A stretch of DNA of 64,000 nt. Source: an uncultured Rhodopila sp. (GTDB lineage: Bacteria > Pseudomonadota > Alphaproteobacteria > Acetobacterales > Acetobacteraceae). Below are positions 33,669 through 43,313 of the stretch, in pieces; the first letter of the stretch is position 1, and each line of letters opens with the position of its first letter. Below the pieces are notes generated by a model. That model searched no databases. It was not told the DNA's origin and was given only the letters and a program-made list of their open reading frames with translations. A program made the translations under genes and the position numbers. Where the stretch lies: contig CAIZFE010000065.1 in NCBI GenBank assembly GCA_903932145.1, forward strand, positions 1 to 64,000, read 5' to 3'.

Positions 33669-34970
33669 ATGAAGGAGTGCGGCGTGACCGAAACCGACAT
33701 CGTCATCATCGGGGCCGGTCTGGCCGGTCTGGGCGCGGCCAGGGCGGTTCGTGATTCGGGCCGGCGCGCGGTCGTGCTTGAGGCGTCCAACCGCGTCGGC
33801 GGCCGCGCCTGGACCGATCATCCCGCCGCCCTCGGTGGGGTCTGGTTCGACATGGGCGCGGTGTGGTTCCACGATGCGGAGCACAACCCGCTGGTCCCGA
33901 TCGCCCGAGCGGCCGGTGACACGCTGCTGCGATCGGACGAAATCCGCAAGGAACGCACGTTTATCGGCGATCGGGTGGCGACCGGGGCGGAGCTGGCCGC
34001 CTACGCCGATGCATGGCCGCGCTATGAGGCAGAGGCGGACTCGCTTATCGCGGCCAAGGGCGATGCCTCGCTGGCCGAGGTGACGCGGCAACTCCCGGAC
34101 GACCCGTGGGCGGCGACGATTGAGGCCTGGGAAGGGCCGGTGATTTGCGCCGTCGATGCGGAGCGGTTCAGTGCGCTGGATTGGCGGCGCAACGCCTTGG
34201 GCGGCAGCAATCTGGTGCCGGACGGCGGTATCGGTGCGTTCGTTCAGCGGCGGCTGACCGCCGGACTGGATATCAGGTTGAACACGCCTGTGACGCGGGT
34301 GCGTTGGGGCGGCCCCGGCGGGCAGGTGACCGTAGAGACTCCGTCTGGTTCGATCACGGCCGAGGCCTGTATCGTCACGGTTTCCACCGGCGTGCTGGCC
34401 TCGGGCACGCTGGAGTTCGACCCGGTGTTGCCGGCGCGGGTGGCGGATGCGGTGCAGGCGCTGCCGATGGGACTGGCGATGAAGGTCGCGTTGCGGGCCA
34501 CCGGCCCCGACCGGCTGGACCTGCCGTTGCACTGTTCGGTGGACCGCATCCTGGAACGCCAGGGCGAGCCGTTGATGCCGTTCCAATGCTGGCCGTTCGG
34601 GCGGGATTATGTGCAGGGCTGGATTGGCGGCTCCATCGCCTGGGATCTGGCAAAGGCCGGCGAGGCGGCGGCGGTGGATTTTGCCCTGTCGTATTTGCGG
34701 CGGGCGTTTGGCGGGCAGGTGGATGGGTTGTTCGCGGGTGGGGCGTCGCTGGTAACGCGGTGGGATGCCGATCCTTTGGTGCGCGGTGCGTACTGTTACG
34801 CGGTTCCGGGGGCGGCGTTGGCTCGGGATGCTCTGGCCGAGCCGATTTCGGATGGGCATCTGATGTTCGCAGGGGAGGCCTGCTATGTGCCGTTCGCCGG
34901 GACGGTAGCCGGTGCGTGGTTAAGCGGACAAGCGGCCGCAAAGGCAGCGCTGGCGGCGGTTGGCGTGTAA
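33669..34970 (+). CDS. FAD-dependent amine oxidase (flavin monoamine oxidase family), 433 aa
   Basis: A flavoprotein of the amine oxidase / protoporphyrinogen-oxidase-like superfamily. The FAD dinucleotide motif is IIGAGLAGLGAARAV at about 13-27, with the following EASNRVGGRAWT. The C-terminal FAD segment HLMFAGEACYVPFAGTVAGAWLSG is typical of monoamine and polyamine oxidases. Substrates could be amines, polyamines or aromatic amino acids. The ATG at 33669 gives a slightly long N-terminus; an internal GTG at about 33684 is possible. It is monocistronic. Confidence 0.88.
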   Translation: MKECGVTETDIVIIGAGLAGLGAARAVRDSGRRAVVLEASNRVGGRAWTDHPAALGGVWFDMGAVWFHDAEHNPLVPIARAAGDTLLRSDEIRKERTFIGDRVATGAELAAYADAWPRYEAEADSLIAAKGDASLAEVTRQLPDDPWAATIEAWEGPVICAVDAERFSALDWRRNALGGSNLVPDGGIGAFVQRRLTAGLDIRLNTPVTRVRWGGPGGQVTVETPSGSITAEACIVTVSTGVLASGTLEFDPVLPARVADAVQALPMGLAMKVALRATGPDRLDLPLHCSVDRILERQGEPLMPFQCWPFGRDYVQGWIGGSIAWDLAKAGEAAAVDFALSYLRRAFGGQVDGLFAGGASLVTRWDADPLVRGAYCYAVPGAALARDALAEPISDGHLMFAGEACYVPFAGTVAGAWLSGQAAAKAALAAVGV

Positions 34971-35286
34971 CGGCGGGTCGGGCAGATCTTCGGGGCTTAA
35001 CGCTTCGTCGATCAACGCGTTACCAGGCTCTTGGCGCTTCTATGCCTCGCACACGGAATTACCGCTAGGCTCTCAATAATTTCCTCTGCCGGGTTGGCGC
35101 TTTCGCGTCATCGTGGCGCGTTTTGCCACACCACCAGCAATTTATCGATCGGCTTTCGGGACCGTACCGTGCCCTGCCGGCTAAATGGGCGACGGGCCTA
35201 GGTAGATTCCGAGTCTATTTTAATTTGTTAGTAATAAATATTGGAGGTCTCTTCCCAAACCAGGATTATCCCAATAAGGCGTCTAT
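34971..35286. other. AT-rich upstream region of the pga operon
   Basis: No gene is supported here. After about 35080 the sequence becomes clearly AT-rich (for example around 35205-35250, TTTTAATTTGTTAGTAATAA). This should contain the promoter and any binding sites for pgaABCD control. No convincing -35/-10 pair or riboswitch-like structure could be fixed by eye. Confidence 0.5.
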
Positions 35287-35328
35287 ATGAATATTTCTCA
35301 GACCAACAGCCTAAGGTTGCAGAATTAA
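35287..35328 (+). CDS. Possible 13-codon leader peptide abutting pgaA
   Basis: ATG at 35287 opens a frame reading MNISQTNSLRLQN, whose TAA stop (35326-35328) is immediately followed by the ATG of pgaA. It has AAGG 8 bases upstream, whereas pgaA itself has its nearest AAGG 12 bases away, inside this leader. That spacing suggests translational coupling: ribosomes finishing the leader would restart on pgaA. It is too short to judge by composition, so the call rests on layout alone. Confidence 0.4.
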   Translation: MNISQTNSLRLQN

Positions 35329-37839
35329 ATGAGGTGCTCGGCCAAGCTGGTCAAAAGCATTTTCAGATTCTGTTTCTTTTATGCAATCAGCCTTAATGGG
35401 GCTATAGCCGCGGCCGCTGCCGAACCGAGCGTCAATCATCCCGCCGTTGCGGATCGTAGCGCCGCGGTCAATTTGGCCCGCCAGGGGCAAACCCTTCCAG
35501 CGCTGGCGATTCTCGATCGATTGCGTCGCGCGCATCCCAAAGACATTGGTGTTGCGCGCGATTTTATCGTTGTTTCAGTTTGGGCCGGACGCGAGTCGGA
35601 GGCGGTTAAGGCCTTCGAAGCACTCCCGTCCGGGCCACAACCAGACTACGTCGTGGATGCTGTCGCGCTTGCCTATCGCCGCCTGGGAAACGCTGGCGAA
35701 GCCCTTGTGCTGTACCGCGAAGGCCTTCGCCGGTCACCCAATAATCCAGCGTTTATCGGCGGTGAAATCCACGCCCTGGTCGATCTCGGTAAACCCGAGG
35801 CCGCACTCAGTTCGGCCACGACGGATCTTCGCCTTCATGGCGATCGCATCGACATCTTGCTCGCTGCCGCCTCGGCCGCCACGGCAATGAAAGCACCCGT
35901 TGAGGCGCTGCGTTACATAGATCGCGCCATCAAGCTTGACCCCACCAGTCGCGAGGCCCGGCATGATCGCATCGTGGCGATCGACGCCATAGGGGCACCA
36001 CAGGTCGCGCTGCAACGCGCCGACGAACAACCCGGTACTATTTCGGTATCCGAACGTCGTACGATTCAAGGCGACGTCGCGGCAGCTCTTGTGCGATGGG
36101 GCATCTTCGAACCACCCAGTGAGGAACTACGCTTCGCCGCCACTGACCGCGCCATCACGGCGCTCGATCTCCTGATCGCCCAGTGGTCGCGGGAGGGAGA
36201 CGACGCGAAACCAGCGATCTTGCGGGCCCGCTTCGATCGCATGGTCGCCTTGCGCGACCGTGTCCGCATGGCGGATGTGCTGGCCGAATACGACGGCCTG
36301 AAGGCCAGCCATGTTACTATACCAAGATATGCTTTGGTCGCAGTCGCGGATGCCTATCTCTATTTTCGTCACCCGAAGAAGGCACGCGACCTCTATCTCG
36401 AAGGCCTGGAGGTTGACACGCACAATCCCGAAACACGCCTGGCCCTATACTACGCCTATCTCGATCTGGAGGATTTTGCCGCGGCCTACAGGCAGGTCGA
36501 TGCGGAAAGCGCCGATCAACCTATCTGGCATTATCTCAAAGGATTGAGCGAACCAGTAGAGAATCCGGACCGTGCAACCGCCGACCTCACCGCCGCCTAT
36601 GCTCGGCTCTATGGCGATGAACTTGTCGAAGCGCATCGACGTATTACCGCAATGGCCGATGTCGCGCCCAACAACACCCACTATCTGTCAGCGCTCGCTG
36701 ATATCTATGGTGCCCGCGGCTGGCCCCGTCGCGCCGCCGAGGAATATGAGATCAGCCGAGCGCTGAAATCACGGGACGTTGCGACGGAGGTTGGGCAGGC
36801 GCGCAACAATCTGGACCTGCGATCCTATCGCCTCGCAGAGGCCGAGGCCACCGATCTGACCCGGCGATTTCCGGAAAACCAGGAAGTGCAGCGCCTCGAC
36901 CGCTTGTTGCAGGTGCACAACATGGCCGAGTTTGGGCTGACTGTTGAACCCAGCTGGAGTTCCCCGACCAACGTTCAGGGCGGCTCCGGGATTGCCATCG
37001 ACGCTCAGCTGTATTCGGCTCCGATCGATTACAACTGGCGGGTTTTTGTCTCGGAACACGTTGCTGAGGAAAAGCTGCCCTTGGGCGAGGGAAAGATCGC
37101 CCTGCGGCGCTCCGCCGCCGGTGTGGAGTATCGGGGCAACGACCTGGTCGTAAGCCTTGAGGCAACGATCAACGCCTTCGGCCCAAATGTCGATACAACC
37201 CTGCGATCCGGGTTAGGTGCCGGTCGTGCCGGCGCGCAGGTGCAGGCCGATTGGTCGTTGAATGACAATTGGAGTATTGGGGGCAAGGCTGAAATTTTCG
37301 CGCTTGATATACCGTTGCGCGCTCTGGCTAACGGAATCACCGCAAACGCCGCCTCGACATCGGTAGCCTACCGGCAGAGCGAGTCACGCGCCTTTACGCT
37401 AACCGGTGAGGTAATGGACTTTTCCGATGGGAACGTTCGAACAAGCCTCGATGGTCAGTACACTCAGCGTCTGCTGACTCGTCCGCATCTGACTATCGAC
37501 GGAATATTTGGACTGGCCGCATCGCAAAACAGCTTGGGTGAGACGCGACCTTATTTCAATCCCAGCCAAGATGCCCTGGGTACGGTCGGACTATCGATCG
37601 AGCAGATCATCTATCGCCGATACCAATTTATCTACGACCATCATTTGGTCATCACGCCAGGTGTGTACTGGCAAGAAGGTTTCGGCAGCGGTGCCGCCGC
37701 CAGTGTTCGTTACGAACATCGGCTTAGGATCAACGACGTATTCGATGCCGGACTTGGCGTGACCTTCAGCCGTCAGCAATACGACGGCCAGTACGAAAAC
37801 ACCGTCGCTGTTCTGCTGCATTTAAAGGAGCGATTTTAG
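35329..37839 (+). CDS. pgaA: PgaA: poly-beta-1,6-N-acetylglucosamine outer-membrane export porin, 836 aa
   Basis: PgaA exports partly deacetylated poly-GlcNAc through the outer membrane. After a signal peptide (residues 1-31, ending AAAAAEPS) come TPR repeats over about 40-500 (for example AVALAYRRLGNAGEALVLYREGL and DIYGARGWPRRAAEEYEISRAL). The last 300 residues form the 16-strand barrel (EFGLTVEPSWSS, then QIIYRRYQFIYDH and terminal ENTVAVLLHLKERF). Full length. First gene of pgaABCD. Base composition is lower in GC than the flanks, which may mean transfer of the operon. Confidence 0.92.
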   Translation: MRCSAKLVKSIFRFCFFYAISLNGAIAAAAAEPSVNHPAVADRSAAVNLARQGQTLPALAILDRLRRAHPKDIGVARDFIVVSVWAGRESEAVKAFEALPSGPQPDYVVDAVALAYRRLGNAGEALVLYREGLRRSPNNPAFIGGEIHALVDLGKPEAALSSATTDLRLHGDRIDILLAAASAATAMKAPVEALRYIDRAIKLDPTSREARHDRIVAIDAIGAPQVALQRADEQPGTISVSERRTIQGDVAAALVRWGIFEPPSEELRFAATDRAITALDLLIAQWSREGDDAKPAILRARFDRMVALRDRVRMADVLAEYDGLKASHVTIPRYALVAVADAYLYFRHPKKARDLYLEGLEVDTHNPETRLALYYAYLDLEDFAAAYRQVDAESADQPIWHYLKGLSEPVENPDRATADLTAAYARLYGDELVEAHRRITAMADVAPNNTHYLSALADIYGARGWPRRAAEEYEISRALKSRDVATEVGQARNNLDLRSYRLAEAEATDLTRRFPENQEVQRLDRLLQVHNMAEFGLTVEPSWSSPTNVQGGSGIAIDAQLYSAPIDYNWRVFVSEHVAEEKLPLGEGKIALRRSAAGVEYRGNDLVVSLEATINAFGPNVDTTLRSGLGAGRAGAQVQADWSLNDNWSIGGKAEIFALDIPLRALANGITANAASTSVAYRQSESRAFTLTGEVMDFSDGNVRTSLDGQYTQRLLTRPHLTIDGIFGLAASQNSLGETRPYFNPSQDALGTVGLSIEQIIYRRYQFIYDHHLVITPGVYWQEGFGSGAAASVRYEHRLRINDVFDAGLGVTFSRQQYDGQYENTVAVLLHLKERF

Positions 37840-37841
37840 AC

Positions 37842-39836
37842 ATGAAACGAATGATCGCCCTGATTTTGGCACTCGTCCTTCTGGCACCCCGCGCCTTTGC
37901 GGCGGACCCGGCAACGCCCAGTTTCATCGCCCTCGCCTATCATAATGTTGAGGACCACGATCCTGATCAAACGTTCGTCGGCGTCTCCACCGACCGTTTG
38001 GTGGTCCAGCTCAGTTGGCTTCAGCAGAACGGCTATGTACCGGTCACGGTTGATGATCTGCTTGCGGCACGCGACGGCCGCAAAGCACTGCCAGATAAAG
38101 CCGTTCTTTTAACCTTCGACGATGGCTACGAAAGTTTCTACACGCGGGTATTGCCAATTCTTAAGGTGTTCCACTTCCCAGCCGTCCTGGCTCTGGTTGG
38201 AAGTTGGATGGAAGGCGGCCCCAATTCGAATGTCAGCTATAACGCGGATAAGGCGCCGCCCCCGCCACCGGGAGAGGTCCATTTCGGTGACGTTGACGTA
38301 ACGCGAAACCAATTCCTGACGTGGAACCAGGTGCGAGAAATTGGCGCCTCCGGTCTGGTGGAGATCGCTTCGCATTCATACGCAGCCCATCGTGGCAGCG
38401 ATGCCAATCCGCAAGGTAATTCGGAACCAGCGGTGACAACCCGGCACTTCGATCGGGCTACGGGCATCTATGAGAACGACGCCCGCGAGCGGCAGATCCT
38501 TAAAGACGACAGCGCAAGGATGGCTGCGAAAATAAAATTGGAAACGGGTAAGCGGCCACGCGTGATGGTTTGGCCGTATGGGGAGCACAACGAACTCGCG
38601 ATTTCAATCGCCGCGGCCAATGGTATGGCGATCAGCTTTACGCTGGCGGATGGGGTGGCGACAGTGGACCGGCTCAGTGCCGTCCCCAGGCATTTAATTA
38701 CCCCCGATCCCAGGGTTAGGGAATTTGTCTCGGAGCTGCGCACCTTCACCGACGTAGCTCCGGTCAGAGTAGTTCAGGTCGATCTCGATTATGTTTACGA
38801 TGCCGATCCAGCACAGCAGGAGCGTAATGTCGGACAGTTGGTGCAGCGCATATACGATATGCAAATCAACACCGTATTCCTGCAAGCCTTCGCCGATCCC
38901 AACGGCACCGGTCTTGCTCGGGAAGTCTATTTTCCCAACCGCCTGTTGCCTATGCGGGCCGATCTATTCAACCGCGTTTCGTGGCAGTTGCGGACCCGGG
39001 CGCATGTCCAAGTGTTTGCCTGGATGCCGGTATTGGCTTTCGATTTTGGTGACACCGTAGCAACGGTTCTGACGTGGAACCCGGCGACAGATACTGCCGC
39101 ACCAGATCCGAAAGCATATCGCCGCGTTTCCCCCTTCGATGCATCGGCACGCAGTAAGGTATTGATGATGTATGACGATCTGGCCCGCTCCGCTCCGTTT
39201 GAGGGGCTGTTATTTCACGACGATGCACTGCTGTCCGATTTTGAGGATGCCAGCAAACCAGCACTCGCGGCCTATGCCAAAGCCGGCTTACCTGCATCCA
39301 TTGCCGCCATTCGCGCCGATCCGGAGATGTTGAAACGCTGGACGAAATTCAAAACCGAGGCACTCATAGAATTCACAGGTGAACTGACGGCGCGGGCGAA
39401 AATATATCGCACACCGCTGCTGACTGCCCGCAACATCTATGCGCGTCCGGTGCTGGACAACGACAGCAAGGACTGGTTTTCACAGGATTTGGACCGCTTT
39501 CTAGACAGCTATGACTACACCGCGATCATGGCTATGCCGGCGATGGAAAATGTGCCGGAACGCGAGTCGGAGAAATGGCTGCGAAGCCTGGTCGCTACGG
39601 TGGCCACCCGGCGATTGGGGCTAAAACGATCTATCTTCGAACTCCAGGCTGTCGATTGGCGAACTTCGAAAGCCAGTAACGTTCCGTCCGAACTCCTTGT
39701 CAAGCAAATGCGATTGCTACTGCGCCTGGGCGCGCTGAATTTTGGCTACTATCCGGATGATTTTGTTTCCGGCCTTCCAGATCAGCGCACGCTGCATCCG
39801 GCATTTTCCCTCCAGTCATATCCGTTCACCCGATGA
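37842..39836 (+). CDS. pgaB: PgaB: poly-beta-1,6-N-acetylglucosamine N-deacetylase, 664 aa
   Basis: This periplasmic, outer-membrane-linked enzyme removes some acetyl groups so the polymer can be exported. Residues 1-21 are a signal peptide (no lipobox Cys, unlike the E. coli lipoprotein). The deacetylase domain has TFDDGY at 91-96 and MVWPYGEHNE near 240, supplying the metal and catalytic residues. The C-terminal half (from about 300) is the glycoside-hydrolase-like binding domain starting VRVVQVDLDYVYDADPAQQERN. It starts 2 bases after pgaA. Confidence 0.93.
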   Translation: MKRMIALILALVLLAPRAFAADPATPSFIALAYHNVEDHDPDQTFVGVSTDRLVVQLSWLQQNGYVPVTVDDLLAARDGRKALPDKAVLLTFDDGYESFYTRVLPILKVFHFPAVLALVGSWMEGGPNSNVSYNADKAPPPPPGEVHFGDVDVTRNQFLTWNQVREIGASGLVEIASHSYAAHRGSDANPQGNSEPAVTTRHFDRATGIYENDARERQILKDDSARMAAKIKLETGKRPRVMVWPYGEHNELAISIAAANGMAISFTLADGVATVDRLSAVPRHLITPDPRVREFVSELRTFTDVAPVRVVQVDLDYVYDADPAQQERNVGQLVQRIYDMQINTVFLQAFADPNGTGLAREVYFPNRLLPMRADLFNRVSWQLRTRAHVQVFAWMPVLAFDFGDTVATVLTWNPATDTAAPDPKAYRRVSPFDASARSKVLMMYDDLARSAPFEGLLFHDDALLSDFEDASKPALAAYAKAGLPASIAAIRADPEMLKRWTKFKTEALIEFTGELTARAKIYRTPLLTARNIYARPVLDNDSKDWFSQDLDRFLDSYDYTAIMAMPAMENVPERESEKWLRSLVATVATRRLGLKRSIFELQAVDWRTSKASNVPSELLVKQMRLLLRLGALNFGYYPDDFVSGLPDQRTLHPAFSLQSYPFTR

Positions 39837-41131
39837 TCAAACTCATCCTCGGCCCGCTTTTGATTTTCACGCTCGTCGGATCGGCACTTGCCAGCGGCTA
39901 CCTGCTTCAGTTCGTGTTTTTGTATCCTTTCTTCATGTCGTTTATCTGGATCGTCGGCGGGATCTATTTCTACCTTCACTGGGAAAGACATGGCGTCAGG
40001 GCGAAACGACCACCGCTCATTGAAAACCCACCTTTTGTGTCGATTCTCATCCCATGCTTCGATGAGACCGCAAATCTGACCGACACGATCAACGCGGCGC
40101 TGGCGCAGACGTATCCAAATTTCGAAGTAATCGCGATCAACGATGGTTCGAGCGATGCGACCGGTGAAATGCTCGATGCGCTGACGGTCGATAATCCAAG
40201 ATTGCGTGTTGTGCACTTTGTTAAAAACCAGGGAAAGGCCATGGCCTTGCGCATGGGGGCGTTAGTCGCTCGCGGGGAGTTCCTGCTGTGTATCGACGGG
40301 GACGCGGTGCTTGATCCTGACGCCACAACCTATATGGCCCGTCTGCTCGTCAATAGCCCGCGAGTCGGGGCGGTGACGGGAAATCCACGCATCCGTACGC
40401 GCTCAACGCTGATCGGCAGAGTGCAGGTCGGCGAGTTTTCATCAATCATCGGCCTGATCAAACGGGCCCAACGTATCTACGGAACGGTTAACACCGTGTC
40501 CGGGGTGATCGTCGCCTATCGTCGATCGGCGCTGCATCATTGTGGTTATTGGAGCCTTGATATGGTCACCGAAGACATTGACCAAAGTTGGATGCTTCAG
40601 GCCGATCATTGGACTATCCAGTACGAGCCCGATGCATTGTGCTGGATTTTGATGCCAGAGACCCTGCGTGGTCTTTGGAAACAAAGACTGCGCTGGGCGC
40701 AGGGCGGGGCGGAAGTCTTTCTCAAGCAGATCAATCAAATGTTTTCTTGGGATCGGCGCCGTATGTGGGGTTTGGCGATCGACTATTGTCTGAGTCTTGC
40801 CTGGGTTTGGGCCTTTGTACTATCTCTGGTTCTTTGGGCGATCGGCAAGCTGGTAGCGATGCCGCAGGGGTTGAACGTCCCCAGTATCGAGCCGCCGGAG
40901 TTCTGGGGACTGATGTTGGCGACGCTCTGCCTTATTCAGTTCATTGTTGCTCTGGTAATCGAATCGCGGTACGAACGGCATCTTTACAGATCGATCTTCT
41001 GGGTCATTTGGTATCCGTTTTTTTTCTGGATCGTCATGCTGACGACGTCTTTGGTCGGCTTTCCTAAGGCGCTTTTTACCCTCCGCCGAAAACGCGCCGT
41101 GTGGATCAGCCCGGACAGGGGAATTTCATGA
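39833..41131 (+). CDS. pgaC: PgaC: poly-beta-1,6-N-acetylglucosamine synthase, 432 aa
   Basis: An inner-membrane family-2 glycosyltransferase polymerising UDP-GlcNAc. Two N-terminal helices (about 3-50) precede the catalytic loop with SILIPCFDETANL, INDGSSDATGEML, the metal-binding DGDAVLDPDA, TEDID and the QRLRWAQGG (QxxRW) box. Three more helices follow from about 315. Start and previous stop overlap (ATGA). Activity normally needs PgaD and cyclic di-GMP, so this operon is likely under c-di-GMP control at the protein level (family knowledge). Confidence 0.94.
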   Translation: MIKLILGPLLIFTLVGSALASGYLLQFVFLYPFFMSFIWIVGGIYFYLHWERHGVRAKRPPLIENPPFVSILIPCFDETANLTDTINAALAQTYPNFEVIAINDGSSDATGEMLDALTVDNPRLRVVHFVKNQGKAMALRMGALVARGEFLLCIDGDAVLDPDATTYMARLLVNSPRVGAVTGNPRIRTRSTLIGRVQVGEFSSIIGLIKRAQRIYGTVNTVSGVIVAYRRSALHHCGYWSLDMVTEDIDQSWMLQADHWTIQYEPDALCWILMPETLRGLWKQRLRWAQGGAEVFLKQINQMFSWDRRRMWGLAIDYCLSLAWVWAFVLSLVLWAIGKLVAMPQGLNVPSIEPPEFWGLMLATLCLIQFIVALVIESRYERHLYRSIFWVIWYPFFFWIVMLTTSLVGFPKALFTLRRKRAVWISPDRGIS

Positions 41132-41652
41132 CCGAGCACCCGTTGGTTATCCAGAAATCGGGGACGCGTCCCTTATTGGCCCGCGGTTTTGATGCGTTTC
41201 TGTCCGTTGGTATGTGGTTACTATATTTCTACATGATCAGAAGAGTGTTGGCGGACTCATTCTTATTTAGCGAGGAAACGTTTAGCTGGATGTTTGATGG
41301 GACGGCGCGCCCGTTTGTTCCGGAAATCACTCGCTTCCTGGGAACGCTGCGTATTTACGGTGCCTTCGTCCTGCTGAACAGCGGCATCTTAATATATTGG
41401 GCGCTCTATAATCAGTTCCGCTTTGGTGGGCTGCCTCGTCCCAAAACAGATCGTTTAGTCAGTGTCGACGATCTTGCCCGATTGTATCGGATTCCGGCCG
41501 CGGATATAGTCCGTTGGCAGGAGTCGCGAATTTCCTCGATGCGCCACAGTGCCGATGGGACCTTGATCGAAGTAACTTCTGGAAGAACCGGGGATGGTTG
41601 GCTTCAGCAACCTTTGCCAAATTTCAGAACGCCGGCACCTGCGATTGATTGA
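41128..41652 (+). CDS. pgaD: PgaD: poly-GlcNAc synthase accessory subunit, 174 aa
   Basis: A small inner-membrane protein that with PgaC forms the c-di-GMP-responsive synthase. Two membrane helices lie at about 22-45 and 73-93 (FLSVGMWLLYFYMIRRVL; GAFVLLNSGILIYWALYNQFRFG). A cytosolic tail contains VSVDDLARLYRIPAADIVRWQ. The start at 41128 overlaps the pgaC stop (ATGA) and has AGGGG about 6 bases upstream. PgaD proteins diverge fast, so the call leans on topology and position as the fourth operon gene. Confidence 0.88.
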   Translation: MTEHPLVIQKSGTRPLLARGFDAFLSVGMWLLYFYMIRRVLADSFLFSEETFSWMFDGTARPFVPEITRFLGTLRIYGAFVLLNSGILIYWALYNQFRFGGLPRPKTDRLVSVDDLARLYRIPAADIVRWQESRISSMRHSADGTLIEVTSGRTGDGWLQQPLPNFRTPAPAID

Positions 41653-41657
41653 CTTAT

Positions 41658-41690
41658 CCGGGCAACCCTTTGCGGCAAGGGGTTGCCCGG
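41658..41690 (+). terminator. Stem-loop after pgaD
   Basis: A perfect 11-base inverted repeat: CCGGGCAACCC at 41658-41668 and GGGTTGCCCGG at 41680-41690, with an 11-base loop, starting 5 bases after the pgaD stop. No T-run follows. Its place marks it as the likely end of the pga operon. Confidence 0.65.
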
Positions 41691-41799
41691 GGCACGCCGA
41701 GCCGTGACGCAAGCGGAATGGCAGCACGTTTATTCCAACGGCTGCTGGCATGAGAGCCAATGATTCGTCACTGGCACATGACCTGCGCGGTTGTCGCCT

Positions 41800-42507
41800 T
41801 TAGCCGCCCCGCGCCTGCTTCGTCATCCGAACCAACTCCCGCCGCACATCCCCGGCATCCTTGACCGGAGCCGACCACGCGAACCGGACCACTCGTTCCT
41901 CCAGCGCCAGATCGAATCCATCCACGTCGGCCGTCACCATCCGCCACGCCCCCGGCGCCCCCGCGATCGCCGCCAGCGCATCCGGGTGGTCCCGATTGCA
42001 GTGCTCCAGGATCCCCGCCTCGGACCCCAACAGGGACGCCACCGCATCGGCATCCGGCGCCAGGTCGGCCGCGACAAACCGGAATGCCCGCGCGAACCCG
42101 CCGACCAGCACGCCCGTCTCCACCGTGATCCGCCACGTCGCGAAATCGCCGAAATCCGCATACAGCGACGCATACGGATGCACCGCCAAAAACCGAGCCT
42201 TTAATGACGGATCATCCACCACCTCAGCCACGCCGGAGACCGTTGCCCGCGGCGTCGTCTGCGGATTGATCGACGTCGCCACCCCGGTCACCATCAGCGA
42301 ACACCTTGGATCAGCCCGCAAATGCCGCGTATGGTCGGCCAGCCGCGACAGCAGCAGCAACAACGATCCGTCCGGCATACACGCCGGAGTCACCAGTGAC
42401 GCGAACGGATGCCCCTTGGCGCTGGTTGCCAGACACCCGCTGCGCGCCGACCGCAGCAGCGTCCTGGCTTGCCACGCCGGGGTTACATTCTCTGGTTCAG
42501 ATGCCAT
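41800..42507 (-). CDS. HugZ-like pyridoxamine-phosphate-oxidase-fold protein with DUF2470 domain, 235 aa
   Basis: The N-terminal 150 residues are a split-barrel flavin- or heme-binding fold (ARTLLRSARSGCLATSAKGHPFASLVTPACMPDGSLLLLLSRLADHTRHL, in family style). A DUF2470 domain follows (LGSEAGILEHCNRDHPDALAAIAG, the His-Cys-rich segment). HugZ of Helicobacter is a heme oxygenase of this architecture; most relatives are uncharacterised. The ATG at 42507 has an AGGGG upstream. It is divergent from chvI, with 86 bases between. Confidence 0.85.
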   Translation of the reverse strand: MASEPENVTPAWQARTLLRSARSGCLATSAKGHPFASLVTPACMPDGSLLLLLSRLADHTRHLRADPRCSLMVTGVATSINPQTTPRATVSGVAEVVDDPSLKARFLAVHPYASLYADFGDFATWRITVETGVLVGGFARAFRFVAADLAPDADAVASLLGSEAGILEHCNRDHPDALAAIAGAPGAWRMVTADVDGFDLALEERVVRFAWSAPVKDAGDVRRELVRMTKQARGG

Positions 42508-42593
42508 AGTTCGTTCACCCCTCGTCCGCAATCCGCCACAATTCACCGCCATAGTATGCTACCACGCGGCACGCGCCCAAAAAGGAGCTTTCG

Positions 42594-43295
42594 ATGAAGC
42601 AGACCATCGCCCTGGTTGATGACGACCGCAACATCCTTACCAGCGTCTCGATGACGCTGGAGCAGGAAGGCTTCACCGTCCGCACCTATACAGATGGCGA
42701 GAGCGCCCTGCAGGGCATGACCGCCAAGCCGGTGGATTTGGCGGTACTCGACGTCAAGATGCCGCGCATGGATGGGATGGAGCTGCTGCAACGCCTGCGC
42801 CAGCGCACCTCCATGCCGGTGATCTTCCTGACGTCCAAGGACGAGGAAGTCGACGAGCTGATGGGCCTGCGCCTCGGTGCCGACGACTACATCACAAAGC
42901 CGTTCAGCCAGCGCCTGCTGCTGGAGCGAATCCGAGCGCTGCTGCGTCGCAATGAGGCCAGCAAGGCTGAGGGTTCGGGCGCCGCTCCGGGTGGCGTGAT
43001 GACACGCGGCGATCTGGTGCTGGACGAGACCAAGCACCAATGCGTCTGGAAGGGCACCGACATCCAGTTGACGGTCACCGAATTCCTGCTGGTCAAAGCG
43101 CTTGCCGCCCGTCCCGGGATGGTCAAAAGCCGGGACCAACTTATCGATGCCGCTTATGGCGAGAACATCTACGTTGATGACCGCACCATCGACAGCCACG
43201 TCAAGCGCATCCGCAAGAAGTTCCGCGTTGGAACGGAAGAGTTCACCCATATCGAGACGCTCTACGGCATCGGCTACCGCTACAAGGAGCATTGA
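42594..43295 (+). CDS. chvI: ChvI response regulator, 233 aa
   Basis: ChvI with ChvG controls envelope, acid and host-interaction genes in alphaproteobacteria. The receiver has the acidic pocket (LVDDDRN), Asp53 ([12 protein letters not shown]), and [19 protein letters not shown]. The winged helix has the diagnostic [20 protein letters not shown] and [19 protein letters not shown], ending [14 protein letters not shown]. This is very close to the family consensus. An AAAAGGAG site precedes the ATG. The kinase gene follows after 18 bases. Confidence 0.95.
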   Translation: MKQTIALVDDDRNILTSVSMTLEQEGFTVRTYTDGESALQGMTAKPVDLAVLDVKMPRMDGMELLQRLRQRTSMPVIFLTSKDEEVDELMGLRLGADDYITKPFSQRLLLERIRALLRRNEASKAEGSGAAPGGVMTRGDLVLDETKHQCVWKGTDIQLTVTEFLLVKALAARPGMVKSRDQLIDAAYGENIYVDDRTIDSHVKRIRKKFRVGTEEFTHIETLYGIGYRYKEH

Positions 43296-43313
43296 TTGCC
43301 GGACAGGTCCTGA

